In this document: one piece after another, positions 13,626 through 27,457 of the stretch | Numbering within the stretch: the stretch's first letter is position 1 | How the letters are laid out: the number at the start of each line of letters is the position of its first letter | Assembly (NCBI GenBank): GCA_028571685.1 | Contig: CM053146.1 | Location: 112,691,431-112,755,430 of the forward strand | Source of the DNA: Heterohyrax brucei | Lineage: Eukaryota; Chordata; Mammalia; Hyracoidea; Procaviidae | Direction: 5' to 3' | Length of the DNA stretch: 64,000 nt | Translations under genes and position numbers: made by a program | Notes under the pieces: generated by a model | Databases searched by the model: none | Told to the model about the DNA's origin: nothing | What the model saw: the letters and a program-made list of their open reading frames with translations, nothing else

Positions 13626-14814
13626 TTCTGTTTGTTTGTTTTAAATGGCCTCTTGAGAATGTACTCATTGCAAAAAAGAGTCTGTTAATGCTGCTTGAGT
13701 GGTGGAATGAGGTGGTGGTAGTGTTTTAAAACATTTGGACTGTAACTCGCAGTAAAAAAACAAAAAGTCATTTTATATTGTACCTAGTACACAGGTAATG
13801 TATATATGTACAACCATGTGCTGCGTAGCATTCATTTAGGCAATGTCCAGCTGCATCTGTGTCTGTGTCCTATAAGGCTGTAACAGAGTTTCAGAATTCT
13901 GATAGAGAATGGGACTTGGTGGATAAATCTCACATGAGTTAATCATATGTTCTCTTGGTATCTAGTATGTAATGTATCTTTCTTTGCCTAAAAAGCATTA
14001 AACACTTTCAGATATACTAAAATGTCTTTAATCCAGTGAGGAGGTTATAACAATAATTTTTTAATGTGCTCACAATGCAACATCTGTTTGTTACAAGCCA
14101 TTATATATACCTTGAATTTTCATTATAATTGGCTTTATAGACGTTGGTTCATAACTATGGGTTGTATGTAAATTGTATGTTTGTAACCCAGGAACTCTTA
14201 GTATATAATATGATGTTTGCACAGTGTACAAATCACATAATGTCATATTTCACAGAACACATCGTGAAAATTAAGCAAGGTATGATTCTATACATATAAC
14301 CAGCAAATGTTTTGAGAAACAATGTGTATATACAGTCTGGTTTGATTTTATTTCATTTTAAATAATTTCCAACTACATCCCACTGAATTGTAGCCTGCAC
14401 TTTCAGAAGTAGTGATTTAGTGTATTAACTATCTGTGTTTGTGTAAAAGTTTCATTGTGTTGCTGTTAGCAGATAGAAAACTATGTGAGTAAAAACAGTG
14501 TAATTCTCCACTAAATTTTGTCCTTTGTGAGGACAAATAAATTAAAATATTTTACATAGTTGAAATTATCTTGTGTTATGATCTAACTATAAACAGTTTT
14601 GCTCAAGCAAAGTTTTTTAAGTAAAAAACTCACTTTCAACATTGCTGTATATTAGCTCCTTCCCCCTTTTCATAAAAAGGTATTTAAACTTGAATAGAAC
14701 TTGCATTAACAGATTATTTTTAAAAATAACTAGAATAATCACCAGAACTTTAATTATACTAGGCTAAATCTTAATGGAGAAGGAAAAAAAAGAAAAAGAG
14801 TATGATTTACCCCA

Positions 14815-15084
14815 AGGATTGGCAAACTTCTTTGTGAAGCTAGCTAGTAAATATTTCAGGCTGTGCAGGCTTAAAGGTCTCAGTTGCAACTGTTCATGTC
14901 TGCCACTGTAGTATGAAAATAGTCAGGAACAATACATAAACACATGAATATGACTGTGTTCCAATAATACCTTATTTATGGGCACTGGAACTTGATTTCA
15001 TATAATTTTCACATTTCATGACTTTTTTTTTTCTTTTTCAATCATTAAGAAATATAAACATCATTCAGTTTCAGGGCTATAAAA
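14815..15084 (+). mobile_element. hAT-type MER element, left part
   Basis: It begins 'gattggcaaacttctttgtg', runs through 'agtaaatatttcaggctgtg' and 'gtgttccaataataccttat', and breaks off near 'tttcagggctat'. The matching right end is found at 17712-17763, so one element was split by the L1 between them. Confidence 0.75.
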
Positions 15085-16141
15085 AAATTGGAATTTGAAA
15101 TTAAAAACATGATACCGTTTGTATTAGCACACACAAAAGAAACAATTTGTGGATATTGACCCGTCGATTCTAACATTTATATGGGAAGGGAAAGACTCAG
15201 AATAGCCCGTGCAGTACTAAGGAAGACAGGAGTTGGAACACTGATACTACCTTACTCTGAGTCTTAGTATAAAGCTGCAGTGATTAAGACAGTATTGTAT
15301 TGGTGGGAAATAGGCAAATAGATCAGTGGAACAGATTTTAGAGCCCAGAAATAGACCCACACGAATACAGTCAACTGATCTTTGACAAAGGAGCAAAGGA
15401 ATTTCAATGAAGAGAAGATAGTCTCTTCAACAAATGGTGTTGGAACAACTGGATTAAAAAAAAGAATCTTGACACAAACTGTACATCATTCTGAAAAATT
15501 AACTCAAAGTGGACCGTAAAACAAAATACATACAAGCTGCAAAAGTATGCAGCTTATAGAAGATACCTGTGGAGAAAATCTAGATGACCTTGGAATTGAT
15601 GACAGCTTTTGAGATAGGCACCATCAAAAGCAGGATCCATCAAACAGTAAAATTGGTAAGCTTGTTACATTAAATTTAAAAACAACTCTAAAGGCAGTGT
15701 TAGGACAATGAAAGCACAAGCCACAGACTGGAAGAAAATACTTGCTAAGCATGTAATATTGTAAAAGACTTGTTTCAAAAATACACAAAAAACTCTTAAA
15801 GCTCTGGAATGAGGAAACATGTTACCCAGTTACAAAATGGACAAAAGATTTGAACAGAAACTTTATCAGAGAAGATATACAGATGGCTAACAAACATATA
15901 AGAAGATGCTCAGTGTCAGTTGTCATTGGAGAATTGCAATTCAAAGAAACAATGAGACCTGTTATATAACACAAAACAGTACCACACCTATGAGAATGAC
16001 TATAATCCAAACAGTAAATGTTGGCAAGGGTATGTAGGGCATAGGAACTCTCATTCATTGCTGGTGGGAATGCAGAATGGTACAGGCATTTTGGAAGACA
16101 GGCTAGCAGTTCTTACAATGCTAAATGTAGGCTTACTATAA

Positions 16142-16306
16142 AACCAAAACCTGTTGCCATTGAGTTGACTCCAATTCATAGTGATCATATAAGACAGAGT
16201 AGAACTGCCCCATATGGTTTCCAAAGAACACCTGGTAGATTTAAGCTACCAACCTTTTGGTCAGCAGCCATAGCACTTAACCACTATGTCACCAGGATTT
16301 TCAAGT
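16142..16306 (-). repeat. AfroSINE nested in L1
   Basis: Inverted SINE ('tgttgccattgagttgactc', 'cataagacagagtagaactg', 'cagcagccatagcacttaac'). The direct repeat CTTACTATAA begins at 16132 and at 16307, a 10-base target duplication. Confidence 0.9.
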
Positions 16307-16689
16307 CTTACTATAAGATGGAGCAATCTCAATCCTTATGTATTTACCCAAATGGCTTGAAAACTTACTTTCACATAAAAATCTACACACAAGTGTTTGT
16401 AGCAACTTTATTCATAGTTATCACAAATTGGAAGAAATCAAGATATCCTTCAGTGGTGAATGCACAAATAAATAGTACATTAATACAGTGGAGTGGTATT
16501 CAGCAATAATATGAAATGAGCTGTCAAGCTACAGAAATAGTTGGAGTAAGCTTTCATGCGTATTGTTAAGTGAAAGAAAAGTACAAAGCAGAAGCTATAC
16601 ACTATATGATTCCACCTGTATAACGAAAAGCAAAACTGCAAACTATGGTGTAAAAAAATCGGTGGTGGTCAGACGCTCAGGGAGAGTGA

Positions 16690-17000
16690 GTGAGTCGCTG
16701 GGTATGGCACTTTACTGTTGTTAGCTGCCGTCACGTTGACCCCATGCTCAACAGAACAGAATGCTGTCTGGTCCTGTGCCATCCCTGCCATTGGTTGCTG
16801 ACTTCAAGAAGTAAATCATTAGGTCTTTCTTCTTTGTCAGTAAGAAAGCTTTGCTGAAACCTGTTCAGCGTCGTAGCAGCCTGCAACCCTCTGGGACCGA
16901 CGTGTAGTGGCTACACACGACTGCTTTGACTGGGAGTTGAACCCTGGTCTTGCATGTGGAAAGTAAGAATTCTACCACTGAGCTACCAGTGCCCCAACAG
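16690..17000 (-). repeat. Second afrotherian SINE type, tRNA-like head
   Basis: Read on the minus strand it starts with 'ggtagctcagtggtagaatt', a tRNA-like box A region, and runs about 300 bases to a tail near 'gttagctgccgtcacgttga' (plus strand). It is longer than the common AfroSINE here, and a related copy lies at 35025-35465. The tRNA-like part belongs to the SINE and is not a functional tRNA gene. Confidence 0.65.
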
Positions 17001-17094
17001 GGCATTTTTAGAGCAGTAAATTTACTCTGTGTAATATTGTAATGGGGGCCATGTTACATTATACATCTATCAAAATCCACAAGACAGTACAACA

Positions 17095-17245
17095 CAAATT
17101 GTGAACCCCAGAAGGTCCTCAGGAGACAGGCCTGGTATTCTGCTTCCAGAAGGTCACAGCCTTGAAAACTCTTGTGGAGCGGAAAGTCCTATGTGGAACA
17201 TGGGGTTGCCATGAGCTGGAATTGACAGCAGCTATCAACAGCAGC
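17095..17245 (+). repeat. AfroSINE, 5'-truncated
   Basis: It shows the middle and tail segments 'ggtcacagccttgaaaactc', 'gtggaacatggggttgccat', 'gagctggaattgacagcag'. The tRNA-like head is not visible. Confidence 0.65.
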
Positions 17246-17254
17246 GATGAAAAC

Positions 17255-17515
17255 TATGGAGGCCCTGGGTTGTACAAATAGTTAATGCACTCAGCTGCTA
17301 ATAAAAAAGTTGATGGTTTAAGTCCATCCAGCAGTGCTTCAGAAGTAGCAGTGTACTTCTAAAAGACCAACCACTGAACCCTGTGGAATCCTGGTGCTTC
17401 GGAGGTAGCAGTCAACTTCTGAAGAACCAACTATTGAACCCTATGGAATCCTGACACACATGAGCTCCCCATGAGTCTGAGTGGACTGGATGGCAACTGG
17501 TTTTAATGTAAACTA
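17255..17515 (+). repeat. AfroSINE with internal 60-base duplication
   Basis: Head 'gcactcagctgctaataaaa', tail 'gagtctgagtggactggatg'. The middle holds two adjacent 60-base units (17334-17393 and 17394-17453), each starting GTGCTTC and ending TGGAATCCTG. Confidence 0.75.
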
Positions 17516-17711
17516 TGAATTTTAGTTAATAATAATATATCAGTATTAGTTATCAGTTACAATAAACATACCTTAGAATGCGAGATATTAGGAGACACAT
17601 TGTACGGGGGATAGTGTAAGAATATGTGGGAACCCTCTGTACTTTCTACACAGTTTTTCTATAATCCTAAAATTTCGCTAAAAAAATAAAGTCTGTTTAA
17701 AAATAAAATAA

Positions 17712-17763
17712 CAGATATTGGGCCAGATTTGGCCTGTGAGTCATGGTTTGCCAACCTCTGGTG
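17712..17763 (+). mobile_element. hAT-type MER element, right end
   Basis: The end sequence 'gggccagatttggcctgtga' and 'tggtttgccaacctctgg' completes the element that starts at 14815. Confidence 0.75.
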
Positions 17764-17909
17764 TAACCTCAAAATGAAAAGTCATTAGTCTAAAAAGGAG
17801 TATGTGATAATATGGATAGCAGTTGTTAAATCTCTGGCCATTTATATTTTAATTTTTCTGAATAGTAGAGCTATACATTTTTGTATTGTGTTTATATTAT
17901 ATTTTATAG

Positions 17910-19675
<1,766 letters not shown>

Positions 19676-19693
19676 TGGTTGCTTAGATTTAAG
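19676..19693 (+). CDS. ABI2: ABI2 microexon (WLLRFK)
   Basis: An 18-base exon, TGGTTGCTTAGATTTAAG, encodes WLLRFK, the six residues that some known ABI2 isoforms carry between GHGVK and VSTQN. The acceptor is 'atgcattaag' after a long pyrimidine tract; the donor is AAG|GTAAGA. Phase is 0 on both sides, so inclusion adds six residues and skipping restores the short form. The two upstream TGC motifs (20 and 9 bases before the exon) fit the sites used by the neural splicing factor SRRM4; neural regulation is inference. A peptide this short and specific between the right neighbours makes the call firm. Confidence 0.93.
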
Positions 19694-19849
19694 GTAAGAG
19701 ATTCCAGGGCTGGATTTCCATTCTTTGTTCTTATGTAGAATATTACATATGGGGAGTGAAGATACGTTTGGCATTTGGCCATTTAAAACCAATAAGTAGT
19801 TCCTCCTCTTATTTCTGTCATGCAGCTTTACAGTGTATTTTCATATTCT

Positions 19850-19945
19850 CCAAGAACAGATACTTTTATCTATTTTGTTCACTGCTCTATGTTTTGTACC
19901 TAGAACAGTGCCTGACATATGTTAGCTATTCAGTAAATGCAGTGA
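19850..19945 (+). repeat. L2 3' end fragment
   Basis: 'ttttgttcactgctctatgt', 'acctagaacagtgcctgaca' and 'tattcagtaaatgca' follow the order of the conserved L2 3' end. Confidence 0.7.
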
Positions 19946-20639
19946 CTATATGACTATTTTGAAATATTAATGTTTTGTAAAACTGAAATGCATGTTACCC
20001 TGTCAGAAGATCTTATTGTGAAATAAAATTAATCGGATTTCTTTAATATTAAAATTTTGTTATGGATTTGGAGGGCCCACTAATATGCTTCCTTTAACTC
20101 TCCCCCTGTGTAATAGCCTTTTTATTCTATAAATGGGGTGCTTTATTATACACCTTGTGGCCATATGTCATTATCATTTGACTCCTATTGAGTGTGCAGA
20201 AGCTGAGAAGCATAAAATAATTTTAAATTGCAGTATCTTGTATTTAGCAAAAGAAAAAAAAATCAGTCCTTTTTTCAAATTGCTGTATAAAAGATATTGT
20301 AATGTAAACTCTAAGAGTTTTTAAGCTGAGTATTGCTTTTATGCAGAACATCAAAAGTTCATGGTGATGTTTAGCAAAATACAAGTTAAGAATTAGATAA
20401 TATTTCCTTTTGTGATTAATTTTGATAACATTTTTGTAGGATTAATGGTAAAAGAAATTCAGCTATATTCAAGAAACCTGTTAGAGTATTAGTAAATTTA
20501 TATTCAACAGAGTATGTGTTTTTTTCTTAGCCAAATTTTATGATTTTTCCTTTGAAAAATACATTCTGTTCCACCTAAGACCCATAGTTTGTGTGTCTTT
20601 AGTGTAGAGAGTTATAACCAGGAGACAGGGTGACTGAGA

Positions 20640-21060
20640 TCTGAACCCTGACCTGGTATGTCTCTTAGTTGCGTACGGCAGCTACAAGAAAACACCACAA
20701 AGCGGGTGGCTTATAAGAGCAGAAATTTGTTCCCACGGTTCTGAAGGCTAGAACCCCCTTTTTTCCCACTTCACCTGGGACTCTCTCTTGTGTTCCTTGT
20801 TAAGGGAGGTCATGGTGGTAGCGAGACACTCGTTTGTTCTTCTGGTCTCAGGCTGATAAAGTCTCTGGTTCGTGTGGTCCTTTGTCTCTTGGGCTAATAT
20901 TTTGCTGTGTCTTCAGTTTTCTTCATTCTTTCTTCCACCTCTGCTCTCCTTGTCTTCTCTTCAGCTCTTAGTGAACTCTTTCTTTGCTGACAGACTCTTG
21001 GTAGCAACCATAACCTTTCAGATGGATTGTTAAACAAAGCCACCGTACTTTTGGACTAGA
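20640..21060 (-). mobile_element. MaLR-type LTR, antisense
   Basis: The start 'ttagttgcgtacggcagcta' followed by 'acaccacaaagcgggtggct' and 'agcagaaatttgttc' matches the reverse complement of an MLT/MST-type LTR end ('taccacagactgggtggctt...agaaattt'). The right end is uncertain. Confidence 0.5.
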
Positions 21061-21499
21061 CACATTGGACTTGGCTCAGAGGAAGCCTCTGCTTAAAAAT
21101 AGAATTTTTCATGTTCTATGTAGCATGGCCTGGTGGTGTTTAATGGTTCTTTGTATCTGAAAGCTGATCTAAGTATTATTTCTTCAGTCAACTGAGGAGA
21201 ACATGTTAGAGTTTAATTCATAAGAAGTTTGAAAGTAGTGTGGTGATATTTTTACAATAAGGGGCATAACAGGGCAGTGGATAGAATGACATATTGGAGG
21301 TGTTTTCATGTAATAATACATGAAGCTGTATGAAAGTGGGATGTACCTATGTGAGCTGGGGTACCCTTTTACCAGCCTTTATTGTAATGATGAAGAGTTT
21401 TGTTACTTTTATTACTGAGATCAGTATGAGCATTTGATATGGACTTGCCTGTTGATGAAAATTTTGCTTGTGACTTTGAAGACCCTGTTAAAAATGGAG

Positions 21500-21560
21500 T
21501 GTCGTCGTGGTGTGGTGATAAACAGCTTAGCTGCTAACCAAAAGGTCAGCAGTTAAAAAT
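21500..21560 (+). repeat. AfroSINE head fragment
   Basis: 'cgtggtgtggtgataaacag' and 'gctaaccaaaaggtcagcag' are the tRNA-like head. The body and tail are missing. Confidence 0.75.
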
Positions 21561-22617
21561 GGGCTAATGTATTTACTTGAGTGCTATCTTTAACAAGTAT
21601 TTATTATTTCCTACAAAAGCATGATAAACTGCCTTTCATAAAGAGTGAGGGTTCACTTTTAATTACTTCTTTAACACAACACTTGGAAGGAAAACTATAA
21701 CAAAGGAAACACTTGAGAGACTCATCTCTTTTTTCTCTTTTTTTTCCTGTTAGTTCCAATCTTGGGTCATCAATTCTGTTTTGGCAAAAGGAAGTTGTCA
21801 AAACTATTTCAGAATCAAGCAAAAAAATCTTTCCTTCTTTACTCTCTTGATTTTCTACTGATTTTTCTTTCCCTGTTGCTTTGCACACTTACTCCTGGTA
21901 TTTTAACCCTTTATTTTTTGTCTTTTCAAACTCTGTAACCAGAATTTTTATGCCTGTCCTGAATTCATACTCTTCATTCCTGGATTCAGCTTCAGTTTCT
22001 TTCAGAGGACTTCTTAGTCTTTTTCGTGCTAACCCTGATAAAGGAAGTATAAAATTGGGATAAGCATATATATTCTCTGTGGAGTAAGGCTATACTCTGA
22101 GGAGAAGGAAAGACTAAATTCGGACTAAAGGGAAAAAATCCAAACAGAGAATGAAGGCCCAGAGGTGCGTGACCACGGCTTTGCCCCTTCCACCAACAGT
22201 CTGTCTGTGTTCCTCCTTGTGTCTTGGTATATTGAAGTCGTACTCATTTTTAACTGATGGACATTCCAGCTCAGGTTTTTCTCTCTGGAACCTTCCCCAG
22301 TTAAACTCCTTTCCCCAGTGATAATCCTTTTGAAGAGACTTCTGTAGAATATTCAGGAGTTTCTTCTTAAGAATGAGTTTTGTTTATACCACAATATTGT
22401 AAGTCCTTTAAAAGTGGAAATCTTTCTGTAGACCTTTGTGTCCATAAAATGCCTCTGCCCTGGTCACATTGCAGCAGGTCTTGTCAGTGGGGTTACTCTT
22501 AGGAGCAGAGATGATTTCCTCTGTGGACTAGAGATACCTGGCTGGTCAGCTTTATAAAAAATGCTGAAGTTTAGAGATTTGTAATGTACATTATATATAG
22601 TGACCATTTATATATTG

Positions 22618-25600
22618 AGATTTGTTTTAGTCTTATAGTGCTACCATAACAGAGATAACACAAGTGGATGGCTTTAAAAAGAGAAAATTTTATTTTGTCA
22701 CAGTCCAGTAGGCTAAAAGTCCAAATTCAGGGTGTCAGCCCTCTTTGGTGGATCTGAAGGAAGGTCTTTGCTGTCAGTCTTCCCTGGGACTGGAAGCTTC
22801 TAAGGCACAAGGACTCCAGTCCTTTCCAAAGGATGTGCTCTGCTCCAGGCAATGCTTCTTGGTGGTATGAGGTCCCCAAATCTCTCTGCTAGCTTCTTTC
22901 CTTTATATCTAGAGACTGCCTCAAGGCACAAAACAGTCTCACACATTGAGTCCTGCCTCACCAACACAGCTACTGCCCATCCTCCTCCATTAGCATTGTA
23001 GAGGCAGGATTTACAACACGGAGGGACATCACAATACTGAAAATCATGGCCTAGCTAAATTACTGCACAGATGTTTTGGGGAACACAGTTCAATCTGACA
23101 TTCCCACCTTTTTGTCCCTAAGTAAAGCACATATTTGTAACATGTAAAACATACGCACCCCATCATAGCAAAAGTATTAAGTCCAAGTCCAAAATCCAGA
23201 AATTCCTCTTCAGCTGTTAAATCTGGAACACAAGTTATCTGCTTCCAAAACAAAGGGGTGGAACAGGCAGGCACAAGTTAGGCATTTCCATTACGTATGT
23301 GAGAAATAGGGCAAAACATGCAACAAACAAGTCAGCAAAACAAATTACATTAGCCTCCAAATCAGTTTTGCATGCCTGCCCATCTATAGCTCCTTCTGCT
23401 CTCCTTGCTCCATGACAGCACACTCCTTTTCATTTTAACTTGTTGTATTCTCTTAACAATCTCCTGTCCCCTGCTGTCTGTCCACTGTCTTTTCTCCATC
23501 TAGAAAGAGACTAGTAGGACAGTCTCCTATAAATGCTTAGAACCATAAAATACACACACTGTGTGGTCACATTGTGTCCCCAAGTCTAGTCCATTTTTGT
23601 CCAAACAGTTGGCCTCAGTAATAGTTTTCTAGACAGGGGCAGCAGCAGGTCTAGGGGCCATGCTCCAACGGATCACCCAGGCCATCAGACCATTAGTTGT
23701 GATCTTTTAGTAGAGTTGTTGAGCTGCCCCCTCTTTTTCTTATGTTGCCGCAGGGACTCAACATTGTGTGCCCCATCACAGCTGTCTTTGGTGGTGGCTG
23801 GGGACCATCTGATTCTTCTGGTCACATGTTAATACAGTCTTCCATTTACATGGGTCCTTCTGTCTCCTGGGCTCTTTTTTACCTCATGTCTTTGATGTGC
23901 TCAGTGATCATCTGTTTTAGTTGAGTTTGTGAACATTTGGTGTACCTCAAAGACAGCTTGCTAGCTTTTAAGACCCCAGATGCCACTCACCAGTTTGTGT
24001 GCAAGAAGACTCTTAGCGATAGGCTAATTATGCCACTTGACCTCAATGTCCCCTGAGAGCCTAGAGCATGGCTCCTATACCCTGCCCTAGCTGCTCTATT
24101 CTTGCAATATTGGGTTGAGATTAAGAGAGCTTTCAGTTTATGCTGAAGTCCAGTTAAGTTGACCTGCTTTATACTGTGTGTTGTCACTGCTTTCACTCAA
24201 CAGATTTCTGTCATCTGATCTGTGACCAATCCTTGCCCTCTCCCCCCACCCTTGTAGCCGTCAAAGAGTCATTTCTTGTACGTAAGTCTGTTTTTAAGTC
24301 CTTATCACAGGGGTCTCATAGGGTATTTGTCTGTTTGCCGCTGACTGGTTTCACTCAGCATGATGTCTTCCAATAGAAACCAGGTTATGAGCTGTTCCCT
24401 AAAATTACCATTGTTTTTTATCATTGCATAGTGCCCCCATTGAGTACATGTACCATAGTTTGTTTGTCCATTCATCTGTTGATGGACATCTAAGTTGATG
24501 CCATTGTTTTGGTACTGTGACCTGTACTGCAATAAACATTCGTGTGCATGTGTCTGTTCATGTGACAGACTTTGTTTATGTAGGATAAATTCCAAGCAGT
24601 GGGATTACTGGATCAAATGGTATGTCTATTTCCAACTTTTTAAGGAAGCACCAGATTGCTTTCCAAAGAGGCTGTACCATTTTGCAATCCCACCAGCAGT
24701 GGAGGAGAGTTCCCTTCTCTCCACAGCCTCTCCAGTATTTGTTGTTTTGTGTTTTTTGGATTGCGGCCAACCTTGTTGGGGTGAAATGATATCTCTTTGT
24801 AGTTTTGATTTTTCTGATAGCTAATGATGGTGAGCATTTCCTCCTGTGTCTTTGGGCTGCCTGGATGCCGTCTCTAGTGAAGTGTCTGCCCATCTCCTTT
24901 GCCCATTTTTCTTGTTACTATTTTGCAGTACTTTGTAGATTATGGAGATCAGATGTCAGTCTGACATGTAATTGTCAAATAGTTTCTCCCATTCTGTAAG
25001 TGGTGTTTTAACCCTTTTGATGAGTTTTTGTCTTTGGATGAGCAAAAGTGTGTGGTTCTTAATAGTACCCATTTATCTATTTCCTGTTGATCGTGTTTTG
25101 TGTGTCAGATTGTGAAGTCTTTCTAAGTGCTGTATTAGAACTTTCATTGTTGACTTTATTTTTTTCTTGCATGATCTTTATCGTTTTAGGTTTTATATTT
25201 AGGTCTTTGATTCAATTTGAGTTAGTTTTTATGTGAGGTGTCAGATATGGATCTTGTTTCAGTGTTTTGCTGATGGATATGCGATTTTGCCAACACCGTT
25301 TGTTAAAGAGACTGTTTTTACCCCAGATTACAATCTTAGGGTCTTTGTTAATCTTTCATTTTCTGAGACATTTGACACAGTGGCCCTGCCCTGTACACTC
25401 CAGATTCTGAGTGGACGCTCTTTGGTGCTACACTGCACCTCTTCCTTCTGGGCCCACAGGGACAGCAACTGGGATCCCTCAGCTTTAGACACATACTAAG
25501 CCCAGGTGAGTGGCAGTTCCACCCTTAGAAACACAGGAAGTCATGGCTCCACCCTTTCAACCCCCTGAGGCCATAGCCATACCTTTTTAAACTGAGGCAG

Positions 25601-25974
25601 CTCAGCTCCTTATGTTCCTTGTGTCTTCAGTTTCTGCTTCCTGTGGCCTCATGACCTGGGTCTTAGGCCCACACCTGCCCTGCTGGGGCAAGTATTCTGA
25701 AGTTCTTTAGCTCCCCTGTTTCAAGTACTCACAGATAGCCAACTCTGGCAGGAAGCCTCCTGCAAACAGGCATTCCGCTTTCTCGCTCCAGAGGTCAGCA
25801 CCAGCACTGTTTTTGGTCTGGTTCTGCTGCTGCCTGTCTGTTGCTGCTGCTGCCGCTAGTCCTCAGCTGTTCCTTTCTCACCATCTGCATCTTTATTGGT
25901 GTTAACAGTTCTCTTCTGTTCCTTCTGAGTCTTCTATCCATTCAGTTTCAAAACTGCTTCCACATTTTATGCGA
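22618..25974 (-). mobile_element. MaLR-like LTR retroelement, split by L1
   Basis: An LTR-like block (about 22626-23094: 'gtgctaccataacagagata' to 'aacacagttcaatctgaca') is followed by internal-type sequence ('tcccacctttttgtcccta', 'cctccaaatcagttttgcat'). The L1 piece at 23396-25352 interrupts it, and internal-type sequence resumes to about 25974 ('cttctgagtcttctatccat', 'caaaactgcttccacatttt'). No open gag or pol frame remains. Assignment is by resemblance to mammalian MaLR elements. Confidence 0.5.
23396..25352 (-). mobile_element. L1 3' fragment, antisense (copy A)
   Basis: Minus-strand frames at 24893-24576 and 24595-24305 hold the ORF2 C-terminus (LHCWWDCKMVQPLWKAIW, 'IPFDPVIPLLGIYP', 'ITWFLLEDIMLSE'). 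The remaining bases down to 23396 match the 3' UTR of the full-length copy at 27476. Both ends are truncated and no poly(A) tract is seen. It lies inside the MaLR-like element. Confidence 0.85.
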
Positions 25975-27035
25975 TTACATTCCAGCAGGTCTGGTCAGTG
26001 AAATACTGATTCCTAGCAGAGGTAATTTTGTCTCTGATAACCTGGCTGGTCAATTCAGAGAGTTCTGGAAAAGACTGAGATTTGTAATGAGTATTATATA
26101 TAATGAACATTATATATTGATGTTCAAGGAGGCATTTAACATACCTACAGAGCAGGAAAGGTGGGAGTACTATAGGACAAATATTAAGGTAGAGTAATTG
26201 GCCTGATGGGTGGCGTCAGCTGTAGAGTTCTCCAGAACTTGGGAGACCAGATCACTCTTTGGTCTTAGAGGAACTATAGTGATCCAGTGTTACCCACATT
26301 ACTTAGTCAAGAGCAGTGGGAACATATTGAAGCTGTGACCATGCATTACTTTATCACCTTAATGAAATATATCTCTCATTTTGGGGAAAGGGGAGTGGAC
26401 ACTTCTTCTAATAGGAGAAAAAAAATACAGGTGCTTTCTCTTTTGTAGTGTCTAATGTCTGCTTCACTTAATTTTCAGTGGTAACTACTTTATGGAACCA
26501 AAATATGCCCATGTAATTGAATTCTTATTGCAGTCAGCCATCAAAATTTCATTCCAAGGTGCCAAATAAAGCTTTGAAAACTAGTGCTGTCACTCGTGAT
26601 TGAGGAACATTAACAGTGTTTACATGCCAAATGACATGACGATTGTTATTTTTATAATTTTAAAAAATATTTCAAGTGAGTTGGTATTATGAAGTGGCTG
26701 CAGTGTTGCCTTCTTTACTTTGTCCTGAATTTATGATAAACACACATATCCCTACATTTGCTAAGCCCCCACCCTCAAAACATACACTGGAGTCTTTGTA
26801 TTTTGCTGATTGTCAGGAAATGTCACTTTCCCCTGTGAAGTTCCCCACAAATCATTTTTAGGTCTTTAATGGCCATGCAGTGTTTTTTAAACAAAATTAT
26901 TTTAGATTTGAAATACAGTTTTTCTCTCTAACTACAATACAGGTCCCAACTGTTACTCTACTGTAAAGCATCAGTTTTAAAAAATTATTCCTGTTTGCTT
27001 CCCTTTTCCTAAAATGTAAAAACAAAACCAAAAAA

Positions 27036-27240
27036 AGCAAGCCTACTGCAGTCCAGTTGATTGTAGCTCATGACAGCCCACCCCATGCATCACAGAGTAG
27101 ACTGCTCTGTAGGCTTTTCTCAGCTGTATTCTTTATGGAGACAGGTTGCAAGGCCTTTCTTCCACAGTGCTGCTGGGTGAGTCTGACTGCCAGCCTTTAG
27201 GTTAGTAGTCCAGTGCAAACCATTGGCACTATCCAGTGAC
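27036..27240 (-). repeat. AfroSINE, diverged
   Basis: Inverted order from 'gtccagttgattgtagctca' (tail) to 'cagcctttaggttagtagtc' and 'aaaccattggcactatccag' (head). It is about 45 bases from an opposite-strand copy at 27284. Confidence 0.7.
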
Positions 27241-27283
27241 ATTTCCGGAAATTAGATGGAAGTGTTTATATTCTAAGGCTCCC

Positions 27284-27457
27284 TGGTGGCTCAGGGGTTA
27301 GTGTTCAGCTGCTAACCAAAAGGTCAGCGATTTGAACCTGCCAGCTGCTTCATGGGAGAAAGACGTAGCAGTCTTCTTCTATGAAGATTTATAGCTTTGG
27401 AAACTCTGTAGAGTAGCAGTGAGTTAGAATCAACTCAGTGGCAGTGGGTGTGTTTTT
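27284..27457 (+). repeat. AfroSINE
   Basis: Head 'ccctggtggctcaggggtta' and 'gctaaccaaaaggtcagcga', middle 'ttatagctttggaaactctg', tail 'agaatcaactcagtggcagt'. It sits directly before the 3' end of the full-length L1. Confidence 0.9.

Larger units (their letters stand above)
15088..17706 (+). mobile_element. Old L1 fragment, sense, with nested SINEs
   Basis: Stop-riddled ORF2 C-terminal sequence ('ttatatgggaagggaaagac', 'actgatctttgacaaagg', 'acaaatggtgttggaacaac') is followed by an L1 3' UTR and an A-rich end ('aaaaaaataaagtctgttta'). It is interrupted by SINEs at 16142, 16690, 17095 and 17255. It inserted into the MER element whose halves lie on either side. Confidence 0.8.

Noticed and set aside
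16950-16997. tRNA-like sequence 'ggtagctcagtggtagaatt' on the minus strand
   Set aside because: It continues into a SINE body, so it is the tRNA-derived head of a SINE and not a tRNA gene.
24305-24893. Two overlapping 96-105 residue minus-strand frames as novel genes
   Set aside because: Both are frame-shifted pieces of the L1 ORF2 C-terminus.
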